Source: Rhodospirillales bacterium (lineage in GTDB: Bacteria; Pseudomonadota; Alphaproteobacteria; BOG-932; Roseiterribacteraceae). Taken from it: a DNA stretch of 49,287 bases. Positions 40,935 to 47,902 of the stretch are shown here, piece by piece. How positions within the stretch are numbered: the first letter of the stretch is position 1; every line of letters begins with the position of its first letter. The position numbers and the translations under genes were made by a program. The notes beneath the pieces are model-generated. The model searched no databases, was not told where the DNA came from, and saw only the letters and a list, made by a program, of their open reading frames with translations. The DNA is taken from the NCBI GenBank assembly GCA_028291365.1, contig JAQGIE010000181.1, positions 1 through 49,287 on the forward strand. Direction: 5' to 3'.

Positions 40935-40955
40935 GCCGCGGCGGGCTGGTTCGTC
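40929..40955 (+). promoter_or_regulatory. ECF41-type promoter reading into the AhpD-like gene
   Basis: TGTCACG (40929-40935), a 16-base spacer and CGTC (40952-40955). The start would fall near 40961, leaving about 29 bases of leader with AAGGAGA six bases before the ATG at 40990. The spacing is identical to the opposite promoter. Confidence 0.75.
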
Positions 40956-40989
40956 AACAGGGCAGAAGCTTGAACCAAGGAGATCCAAG

Positions 40990-41463
40990 ATGTCTGCCCG
41001 TCTCGACTACAACAAAGTCGCCCCCGACCTGATGCGCGCGGTCTTCACCGCTGCCATGCCCCTGACCAGGAGCACGCTGGGCGAACAGCTGCTCGAGTTC
41101 GTCAAGCTGCGCGCATCGCAGATCAATGGCTGCGCGCTTTGCCTCGATTTGCACGCCCGCACCTTGCTCGATCTCGGCGTCGACTTCGCCAAGATCAATT
41201 TAGTCGCGGCGTGGCGCGAAGCGCCGGACTTCGACGCGCGCGAGCGTGCGGCGCTGGCCTGGACCGAAGCACTGACCGCGCTCGGCAACCATCGCGACAA
41301 CGACGAAGCGTATAAAGAGATCGAAGCGGTGTTCAGCGAACGCGAGCGGGTCGAGCTGACCCACGCGATCGGGATCATCAACCTGTACAACCGCTACAAC
41401 GTCGCTTTCCGCGCGCCGCCGATGGGCATGAGCATGTCGCAGCTGATGAAGATGGCGAGTTAG
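40990..41463 (+). CDS. carboxymuconolactone decarboxylase / AhpD-like protein
   Basis: The product is 157 aa. The redox CxxC is INGCALCLDLH (Cys48 and Cys51) with His55, the AhpD-type alkylhydroperoxidase site. The core then reads LAWTEALTALGNHRDNDEAY and LTHAIGIINLYNRYN. Proteins of this family are the standard partners and targets of ECF41 sigma factors. A strong Shine-Dalgarno (AAGGAGA) fixes the start. Its promoter is divergent from and mirrors that of the sigma factor gene. It probably serves a peroxide or electrophile stress role, with unknown substrate. Confidence 0.92.
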   Translation: MSARLDYNKVAPDLMRAVFTAAMPLTRSTLGEQLLEFVKLRASQINGCALCLDLHARTLLDLGVDFAKINLVAAWREAPDFDARERAALAWTEALTALGNHRDNDEAYKEIEAVFSERERVELTHAIGIINLYNRYNVAFRAPPMGMSMSQLMKMAS

Positions 41464-41485
41464 GGTCCAGTTCGCACGGCGATCG

Positions 41486-41761
41486 TCAGCGCGACTTGTC
41501 TTCCTGCTGCGCCAGCAGCGACTTGTTCTGGTCGACATTGCGCGGGTCGAGCAGATTGCCGAGCGCGGTCTTCGTCGACAGGTCGCTGTCGTCCGGCTTG
41601 TTCTGCGCGTTGTAGTCGATCGCGCTAGAAATGTCGGTGGTGCCGTCGGCATACGTGATCGTCGTCGTGATCGTGCCATTCCCGGCGCTGACGGCGGCGG
41701 TGCTGACGATGGCCTTGCTGGAGCTGGCCGACGCGCCGCTGCTGATCGATGAAATCGACAT
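41486..41761 (-). CDS. small Ser/Thr-rich protein of unknown function
   Basis: The product is 91 aa. The N-terminal half is rich in Ser, Thr and Ala (MSISSISSGASASSSKA, then NGTITTTITYADGTTDISSA); the C-terminal half is polar with Asp, Asn and Lys (NKPDDSDLSTKT, NVDQNKSLLAQQEDKSR). There is no Cys, signal peptide or membrane segment. GGAGAA lies about eight bases before the ATG, and the codon use is ordinary, so I judge it real. I do not recognise the family. It may be an exported or surface-linked peptide, but nothing proves this. It sits alone between the AhpD-like gene and rsmA. Confidence 0.55.
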   Translation of the reverse strand: MSISSISSGASASSSKAIVSTAAVSAGNGTITTTITYADGTTDISSAIDYNAQNKPDDSDLSTKTALGNLLDPRNVDQNKSLLAQQEDKSR

Positions 41762-41863
41762 GACTAGGTTCTCCGAAGTCGGGACACACCAACATGCACT
41801 GTGCAGAGCGAACAGAACGGTTTGGTGCCGCGACGTAAGGATTCGCGCGGACGATATCCCTCG

Positions 41864-42718
41864 TTACGTACGGGGCCGCGCCGTTTCGACGCGGCGTTCG
41901 TCGACCAAGGCGCGTGCCAGCCGCACGAAAGCGTCGGGATCGAGTTCCTCGGCGCGTGCGGTCGGCGCGATGCCGGCGCGCCCCAGCCAGGTTTCGACGT
42001 CCGGCGTAACACTTTTCAGCGATTGTCGCAGCATCTTGCGGCGCTGGCCGAAGGCGGCAGCGACGATGCGCTCCATCGTTGCGAACGGAACGTCGTCGAT
42101 CGGCTTGGGCACCAGCCGCACCACGCTCGACACGACTTTGGGCGGCGGGGTGAAGGCACTGGCGGGCAGGTCGAACAGGATCTTTGCCGTCGTGCGCCAC
42201 TGCGTCATCACCGACAGACGCCCGTATGCTTTGGTGCGCGGCAATGCCACCAGACGATCGGCGACTTCTTTCTGGAACATCAAGGTCAGATGTTCGAACT
42301 GGTCGGCGCGTTCGAGCCAGCCGATCAAAAGCGGCGTCGCGACGTTGTACGGCAGGTTGGCAACGATGGCGCGCGGCGCCTCCGCGATTGCCGTCACGTC
42401 GGTCTTAAGCGCGTCGGCGCCGATCACGGTCAGCCGTCCGTCGCTCGCCGCGACCAGCCCCTGCAGCGCTGCGACCGCGCGATCGTCGCGCTCGACCGCG
42501 ACGACGCGCTTGGCCGGCGTGTCGAGCAGCGCGCGCGTCAGCCCGCCCGGGCCCGGCCCGATTTCGATGGCGGTGACACCATCCATCTCGCCCGCGCCGC
42601 GCGCGATCTTGGCGGTGAGATTCAGGTCGAGCAGAAAATGCTGCCCCAGCGTCTTCTTGGCATCGAGCCCATAGGCCCGGATCACGTCACGCAGCGGCGG
42701 CTGGTTCGCGAGCGTCAT
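41864..42718 (-). CDS. rsmA: 16S rRNA (adenine1518-N6/adenine1519-N6)-dimethyltransferase
   Basis: The product is 284 aa (KsgA). The N-terminus DAKKTLGQHFLLDLNL, the SAM motif EIGPGPGGLTRALLD and the catalytic NLPYNVATPLL are all present, and the C-terminal helical domain follows (KMLRQSLKSV). It dimethylates two adenines of helix 45 late in 30S assembly. Its ATG overlaps the pdxA stop (ATGA), the common pdxA-rsmA coupling. Confidence 0.96.
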   Translation of the reverse strand: MTLANQPPLRDVIRAYGLDAKKTLGQHFLLDLNLTAKIARGAGEMDGVTAIEIGPGPGGLTRALLDTPAKRVVAVERDDRAVAALQGLVAASDGRLTVIGADALKTDVTAIAEAPRAIVANLPYNVATPLLIGWLERADQFEHLTLMFQKEVADRLVALPRTKAYGRLSVMTQWRTTAKILFDLPASAFTPPPKVVSSVVRLVPKPIDDVPFATMERIVAAAFGQRRKMLRQSLKSVTPDVETWLGRAGIAPTARAEELDPDAFVRLARALVDERRVETARPRT

Positions 42719-43692
42719 GTGCGCAGCGCACGTGCACGAGAATCTGCCATCGCGCGCGCCAGCTTGAGCGCTTCGATCAAGCTCGTCGCGTCGGCTTTTC
42801 CCGTGCCCGCAATGTCGAGCGCGGTGCCGTGATCGGGTGACGTGCGCACGAACGGCAGGCCCAGCGTCACGTTCACGCCGCGCGCGAAATCGAGCGTCTT
42901 GAGCGGGATCAGCGCCTGGTCGTGATAAAGGCAGATGGCGGCGTCGTAACGCCTGCGCGCGTGGCTGGCGAACATCGTGTCGGGCGGATGCGGACCGCTT
43001 ACGTCGATGCCGTCGACGCGCAGGCGCTCGATCGCCGGCATCACGATCTCGATCTCCTCGCGTCCCATCGCGCCGCCTTCGCCCGCATGTGGGTTGAGGC
43101 CGGCGATGGCGAGGCGCGGCTTGGCGATGCCGAAGTCACGCTGGAGCGATGCAGCGGTCGTGCGCGCGGCTTCGACGATGCGATCGGTCGAGAGAAGCGC
43201 GATCGCGTCTTTCAGCGACACGTGGATGGTGACCGGCACGACGCGCAGCTCCGGCACCGCCAGCATCATCTCGACCTGGCGCACGCCGGCGAGCTCGGCG
43301 AGGAATTCGGTGTGGCCGGGATGACGAAAGCCCACCGCGTACAGCGCCGATTTCTGGATCGGGTTGGTGACGACCGCGTCGGTCTCGCCCTTCAGGGTCA
43401 ATCGCACCGCGCGCTCGATCGAGCTGATCACCGCAAGCCCGTTGGCGGAATCGGGCTTGCCCGGGATCGCCTGCACCATCGCGCCGAGCGACAGGACGGG
43501 CAGCGCCCGCTCGAACGCGTCGATCGCGTCGGCGGCGGAGGTGATCGCTTCGACCTCGCCGCCCAGCGCGCGGATGCGATCGGGAACGTCAATGAGCAGA
43601 AAGGGCGGTGCTTCGCCCGAACGCCACGCCTTGATTGCGATTTCGCCGCCGACGCCGGCCGGCTCGCCCATCGTGAGCGCCAGTGGACGCAC
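42715..43692 (-). CDS. pdxA: 4-hydroxythreonine-4-phosphate dehydrogenase
   Basis: The product is 325 aa from a GTG at 43692 (VRPLALTMGEPAGVGGE). Metal-binding His are visible in RHPGHTEFLAEL, in the context VSGPHPPDTMF and in LYHDQALIPLK. It acts in the DXP-dependent pathway to pyridoxal phosphate, consuming NAD. No strong Shine-Dalgarno precedes the GTG. A large palindromic repeat lies directly upstream, between pdxA and surA. Confidence 0.96.
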   Translation of the reverse strand: MRPLALTMGEPAGVGGEIAIKAWRSGEAPPFLLIDVPDRIRALGGEVEAITSAADAIDAFERALPVLSLGAMVQAIPGKPDSANGLAVISSIERAVRLTLKGETDAVVTNPIQKSALYAVGFRHPGHTEFLAELAGVRQVEMMLAVPELRVVPVTIHVSLKDAIALLSTDRIVEAARTTAASLQRDFGIAKPRLAIAGLNPHAGEGGAMGREEIEIVMPAIERLRVDGIDVSGPHPPDTMFASHARRRYDAAICLYHDQALIPLKTLDFARGVNVTLGLPFVRTSPDHGTALDIAGTGKADATSLIEALKLARAMADSRARALRT

Positions 43693-43713
43693 GATGTTCG
43701 TGCTTTCTTATCT

Positions 43714-43807
43714 GTCACCCCGGCGAAGGCCGGGGCCCATCGGGGCGGCAGTACGGAACAGTTCCGTGTTGCCAAAGCCCATGGGCCCCGGCCTTCGCCG
43801 GGGTGAC
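43714..43807. repeat. perfect 27-base inverted repeat, family B
   Basis: Arms 43714-43740 and 43781-43807 are exact inverted copies, with a 40-base centre. Each arm contains its own CCCCGGC/GCCGGGG hairpin, and the centre carries a further dyad, ACGGAAC-A-GTTCCGT. The whole can form a cruciform or nested hairpins between surA and pdxA. Confidence 0.9.
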
Positions 43808-43853
43808 AAATTTTTGAGAGACAGTGCTCAAGACGCCCTGCGGAGCTCCCAGA

Positions 43854-43874
43854 TGGATCCCCGCTTTTGCGGGG
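43854..43874. repeat. family A hairpin downstream of surA
   Basis: TGGATCCCCGC...GCGGGG with a CCCCGC/GCGGGG stem and TTTT loop, four bases past the surA stop on the minus strand. It resembles a single arm of the repeat at 23311-23410 (TTTT in place of TTTC). Confidence 0.65.
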
Positions 43875-43878
43875 AAAA

Positions 43879-45297
43879 TTATGTGCGAATGTCGATGAAG
43901 GCCTGGGCGCGCAGGTCGCGGAGATAACGGCGCGCCTGCATTTCCAGGCGCTGCAGACCGATCTGGTTCAGCACCTGGTCCTTGCTCGGCATCTGCGGCG
44001 TCTTCGGCGCGGTCTGCACCACCGTCTGCTGCACCGCGTCGGGCGCCGCGGTGCGCTTGCACACCATCAGCAGCGCGATGCCCGCCGGCGTCTGCAGCGG
44101 CGGCGCAAGGCGCCCTTCCGGCACGCTCGCCACGGCCTGCTGCACCTGCGCCGGCAGATCCTTCAAGCGCATGGTGCCGAGCGTGCCCGACAGCTTGTCG
44201 GTCTTGGCGCGCTCGTCGATGGCACCACAACCTTGCACCGTTTCGATCAGGCGCTTGATCTGGGGGACCAACTTTTCCGCGTCCGCCTGGCTCTGCGGCG
44301 GCGGCAGCAGGATCTGCTTCAAGAGCAGCTTGTCGTCGGGCGAGGGAGCGTGGGCCTCGCGCGGGCCGCCTTCGTTGGCGCCCAGCACGGTGCCGCGATC
44401 ACGCATGTAGAGAATGTGATAGCCGTCGGGCGCACGCACCGGCGGCGACAGAATGCCGGGACGCATCTCGTGGATGGTGCGGTCGATCTCTTCGCCCAGC
44501 TGGCCTTCCTGCACCCAGCCGAGATCACCGCCGTTGGCGGCGTCGGCTGATTGCGAGAACTGGCGCGCCACGGCCCCGAAATTGGCGCCGCGCTTGATCT
44601 CGTCGACCAGACGGTCGGCGGTGGCGCGCACCGACGGCTCCTGGCTCGGATTGTCGACGGCGAGATAGATCTCGGCCATCAGGAACTGCGGCTTGCCGGC
44701 GTTCTGGCGCAGCTTCTCGTAGGTGTCGTCGACTTCTTCCTGGTTGATGTCGACGCGCGGGCGGATCTGCTTCTGGATCACCTTGGCCCAGGCGATCTGC
44801 GCCAGCGCCTGGTTGCGCAGCGTGCCGAGCGGAATGCCCGCCTGCTTGAAGCGGCCTTCGAAGGCCGTCCTGTCCATGCCGTTCGCCTTGGCGACGTTTT
44901 CGATCGCCTGATCGACTTCGCTGCGTTCGACGCGGATGTTGAGGCGCTTGGCCTCCTGCACCTCGAGCTGCTCCTCGATCAGGTTGCGCAGCACCTGCGG
45001 CTTCAGCCGCGCCCGGACTTCCGGATTGTCGGGCAGTTGCGAGGAGATCAGCGCCAGCTTGAGGCGCGCATCGAGATCCTCGACCGAGATCGCGTCCTCG
45101 TTCACCACGGCGGCGATGCGGCCGCCCAGTGTGTAGGTCGACTCATCCCCATCGACGGCGCTGACAGGCGCGGCGCTGGGCGCGCGCGTGCGTTGACGCG
45201 GGGAGGCGGCAGAAGCACCGACGAGCGGCGCGGCGAGGAACGCGAGCCCGAAGGCGGCGACGAGGATTTTCCGGAAAGTCATGGCCGCGGTTCTCAT
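43879..45297 (-). CDS. surA: SurA-like periplasmic chaperone / peptidyl-prolyl isomerase
   Basis: The product is 472 aa from the ATG at 45297 (467 from the Met at 45282). A signal peptide (ILVAAFGLAFLAAPLVGASA) leads to a SurA N-terminal domain (ISVEDLDARLKLALISS) and a parvulin domain (FGAVARQFSQSADAANGGDLGWVQE in parts: AVARQFSQSADAANGGDLGW). A second domain follows toward the C-terminus (IDERAKTDKLSGTLGTMRLK). It escorts outer-membrane proteins such as LptD to the Bam complex. The lptD gene usually found between lptG and surA is absent here. Confidence 0.88.
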   Translation of the reverse strand: MRTAAMTFRKILVAAFGLAFLAAPLVGASAASPRQRTRAPSAAPVSAVDGDESTYTLGGRIAAVVNEDAISVEDLDARLKLALISSQLPDNPEVRARLKPQVLRNLIEEQLEVQEAKRLNIRVERSEVDQAIENVAKANGMDRTAFEGRFKQAGIPLGTLRNQALAQIAWAKVIQKQIRPRVDINQEEVDDTYEKLRQNAGKPQFLMAEIYLAVDNPSQEPSVRATADRLVDEIKRGANFGAVARQFSQSADAANGGDLGWVQEGQLGEEIDRTIHEMRPGILSPPVRAPDGYHILYMRDRGTVLGANEGGPREAHAPSPDDKLLLKQILLPPPQSQADAEKLVPQIKRLIETVQGCGAIDERAKTDKLSGTLGTMRLKDLPAQVQQAVASVPEGRLAPPLQTPAGIALLMVCKRTAAPDAVQQTVVQTAPKTPQMPSKDQVLNQIGLQRLEMQARRYLRDLRAQAFIDIRT

Positions 45298-45324
45298 GGC
45301 AGAGCCGCGAAACGAGGGCAAGTT

Positions 45325-45354
45325 CAGAGCGATTTTTCCGGGAAAATCGCTCTG
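45325..45354. repeat. 12-base palindrome between lptG and surA, family D
   Basis: CAGAGCGATTTT / AAAATCGCTCTG with a 6-base loop (TCCGGG). It occupies the 92-base gap where lptD would be expected. It has A/T-rich inner stems and could act as a terminator or as a REP-like element. Confidence 0.7.
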
Positions 45355-45389
45355 CTTTCCGTCAGTTCGCCCCTGTTTCCATGTGAATC

Positions 45390-46493
45390 TCAGCCATCTT
45401 CGAGGTAGAGCAGGGTGGCGAAGCCGCCGATCGTGGCGATCAGGGCCGGGGCCCAGGCGGCCAGCGGCACCGGGATCGTCTCGCTGAGACCCAGGGCGCG
45501 GATCACGTTGTTGAGGAAGAACAACCCAAAAGCGGCCAATACGCCGACGCCGACCATCTTGAGCGCGCCTTGCCGCCGCAGCGGCCCGAGCGATGCGGCC
45601 GCGGCGACCAGCACCAGCCCCGCGAACAACAAAGGCTGCGCCAGCAAGCTCTGGTAGTGGAGCTTGAGTCGGGTGGCCGAGAAGCCGGTCGATTCCATGG
45701 TCTGGATGAAGCGCGGCATCGACCAGAAGGACAGCGAATCGGGCGAGGAGAAACTGTCCTCGATCTCGTCGCGCGTGAGTTCGGTCGGGATGGCGTAGTC
45801 GCGGACGCGGCTTTGTGTCGAGGTGCCGTCGGGGGCGAGGCGCGACAGCGTGCCTTCGCGCACCATCCACGTGCCGTTATCGAGCTTGGCCGAGGGGCCG
45901 TCGAGCCGGCCGGTGAAGCGGCGCTCCTTGTCGAAGAAGAAGACGATGACGTCCTTCAAGTCCCAGTCGCCCGCCACCGAGCGCGCATGAATGATGGTCG
46001 GACGATCATTCTCGACCTGACGTAGCCACAGCCCCTGCGCCGACAGATTCACCGCGCTGGTCTTGCCGCGCAGGAACTGGTTGTCGAGCCGCTCATATTG
46101 CTGGATCAGCACCGAGCCGGCGGGATTGATCAGCGCCACCTTGACCAGACCGATGGCGAAGGCGCCGAGCAGCGCCGGCATCAGGAACTGCCACGCCGAC
46201 ACGCCGACCGAACGCAGCACCACCAGCTCGCTGGTGCGCGTGAGGCGCCAGAACGTGTACATCGCCGCGAACAGCACCGCGAAGGGGAACAGCTCCTGTC
46301 CCGTCAGCGGCAATTTCAGCACCGACATCTGGAAGATCGAACCGACCGTCACGTCGGGACGCTTCGAAGCGCGCCGCAACAGTTCGAGCGAATCGACCAG
46401 ATAGACGATGGTCAGCAGCACCGTGATCATCGCGGCGAAATGCGCGATGAACTGCTTGCTGACATAGCGCGCGACGGTGGGGGAGAGGTTCAT
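45390..46493 (-). CDS. lptG: LPS export ABC transporter permease LptG
   Basis: The product is 367 aa. Six membrane helices flank a periplasmic beta-jellyroll: three at the N-terminus (IAHFAAMITVLLTIVYLVDS first) and three at the C-terminus (LFAGLVLVAAAASL, then MVGVGVLAAFGLFFLNN). The fold is that of LptG, which with LptF and LptB extracts LPS from the inner membrane. The start overlaps the lptF stop (ATGA). Confidence 0.93.
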   Translation of the reverse strand: MNLSPTVARYVSKQFIAHFAAMITVLLTIVYLVDSLELLRRASKRPDVTVGSIFQMSVLKLPLTGQELFPFAVLFAAMYTFWRLTRTSELVVLRSVGVSAWQFLMPALLGAFAIGLVKVALINPAGSVLIQQYERLDNQFLRGKTSAVNLSAQGLWLRQVENDRPTIIHARSVAGDWDLKDVIVFFFDKERRFTGRLDGPSAKLDNGTWMVREGTLSRLAPDGTSTQSRVRDYAIPTELTRDEIEDSFSSPDSLSFWSMPRFIQTMESTGFSATRLKLHYQSLLAQPLLFAGLVLVAAAASLGPLRRQGALKMVGVGVLAAFGLFFLNNVIRALGLSETIPVPLAAWAPALIATIGGFATLLYLEDG

Positions 46494-47713
46494 TGCTCGG
46501 CCATCTTGCGCGGGAAGAACCCTTCGAACGGCCCCAGTCTTCCGCCATTGCCGCGATGCAGCAGGGCGCCGCCGAGGATCACCGGCACGGCCGCGCTGAG
46601 ATAGAGCAGCGGCACCGCCAGCGACGAGATGCGCGCGAGATTGGCCAGGCCCATGGCGCAGGCCTGCACGCCGAGCGCGATCAGGCTGGCAAACAGGATG
46701 CGACGCAGCTGGCCGCGCCGGTCATAGGCGCCCGACAACATCGCGGCCAGCGCGATGCCGCAGAAAGCGAGCGCGTAGAACGGGCTCGACAGGCGCGAAT
46801 GCGCCTCGGCCAGGAACAGGCGCTTGATGCGCGGCTCGAGCCGCACTTCTTCGTCGGCGCCGGCGTCGAACAATTCCCACAGCGTGCGTTCCGACGCTTC
46901 GCGGAAGCGTTCCTGCGTCTGTTCCTGCACCAGGTCGATATCGACGGCGTAGCGGTCGAAGGTCAGCGTGTTGACTCGGCCCGACTGCGCGTCGATGTCG
47001 CTGCGGGTGCATTCATAGACCAGCATGCGCGGCCGCGGATCGTCGACCAGCACGCCGCGCTTGCAAAAGAACGTCATCGCGCGCGCGTCGGCGGGCTCCT
47101 GGTGGATGACGAGATTTTGCATCTCGCCGTTGGCCTGGCGCTTGCCGACATAGACGGTGAGGCGTTCGGAGAGCGTGTTGAACACGCCGTCGCGCAGCAG
47201 CACCGCGCCGTACCCCGAACGCACCGCTTCGAGGATGTTCTTGACGGTGCGGTTGGCGTTGGGCGCGACCCACGCATTGAGCACGAAGACCGCGATGGCG
47301 ACGAGGATGCCGAGCACGACGGCGGGGCGCGCCAGCGACCAGTGCGACAGGCCGGCCGCGCGTAGCACGATCAGCTCCGATTCCATCGTCAGCTTGTTGT
47401 AGATGAACAGGATCACCAGCAGCAGCGCGATGGGCAGGATCACCGCGATCGAGCTGGGCAAGGTGAGAATGACGATGGTCAGGAACAGGCGCAGTCCGGC
47501 GGCGCCGTTGACCGCCAGCTCGAGGTATTTGAGCGACTGGGTGAGCCAGATCGCGAAGGTGAGACCCGCGGTCAGCACCAAGGTCGACAGCGCGAGATTG
47601 CGGAACAGATAACGGGCGATGAGGCCGAACGGGTCCGCGCGCCGGCTCTGCACGGATGGCGGCCCAGCCAGATTCGGTCCGGAATTGTCGGCGTTGAAGG
47701 CGGCGCTGGTCAT
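46490..47713 (-). CDS. lptF: LPS export ABC transporter permease LptF
   Basis: The product is 407 aa. Same architecture as LptG: N-terminal helices around LALSTLVLTAGLTFAIWL, a central periplasmic domain and C-terminal helices (ILFASLIALGVQACAMGLAN). The segment NKLTMESELIVLRAAGLSHW matches the LptF/YjgP cytoplasmic coupling region. It is divergent from pepA across 189 bases, the arrangement conserved in many proteobacteria. Confidence 0.93.
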   Translation of the reverse strand: MTSAAFNADNSGPNLAGPPSVQSRRADPFGLIARYLFRNLALSTLVLTAGLTFAIWLTQSLKYLELAVNGAAGLRLFLTIVILTLPSSIAVILPIALLLVILFIYNKLTMESELIVLRAAGLSHWSLARPAVVLGILVAIAVFVLNAWVAPNANRTVKNILEAVRSGYGAVLLRDGVFNTLSERLTVYVGKRQANGEMQNLVIHQEPADARAMTFFCKRGVLVDDPRPRMLVYECTRSDIDAQSGRVNTLTFDRYAVDIDLVQEQTQERFREASERTLWELFDAGADEEVRLEPRIKRLFLAEAHSRLSSPFYALAFCGIALAAMLSGAYDRRGQLRRILFASLIALGVQACAMGLANLARISSLAVPLLYLSAAVPVILGGALLHRGNGGRLGPFEGFFPRKMAEQ

Positions 47714-47860
47714 CTGGGGAAGGCTGGTGTGGGCAGTTTCTGGCTGCCTTGACAGCCGAAGCTACGGCATCGTTCTTGGGCGGACAACCTAGGTGGGACC
47801 GTGCGCCACAGCGATCGCGCAGCGATCGGGCGGCAGGCACGGCAAACCCACGATTTCCCC

Positions 47861-47890
47861 GGCTGCAACAAGCTGCAAAAAGCTGCAAAT
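47861..47890 (+). repeat. three 10-base direct repeats upstream of pepA
   Basis: GGCTGCAACA, AGCTGCAAAA and AGCTGCAAAT follow head to tail, ending two bases before the AAGGGA ribosome binding site of pepA. The 10-base period equals about one helical turn, placing each copy on one face of the DNA. Confidence 0.55.
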
Positions 47891-47902
47891 CAAGGGATAG
47901 GC

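Noticed and set aside
47749-47777. A sigma70 promoter at TTGACA upstream of pepA
   Set aside because: No acceptable -10 element is found 16-18 bases downstream.
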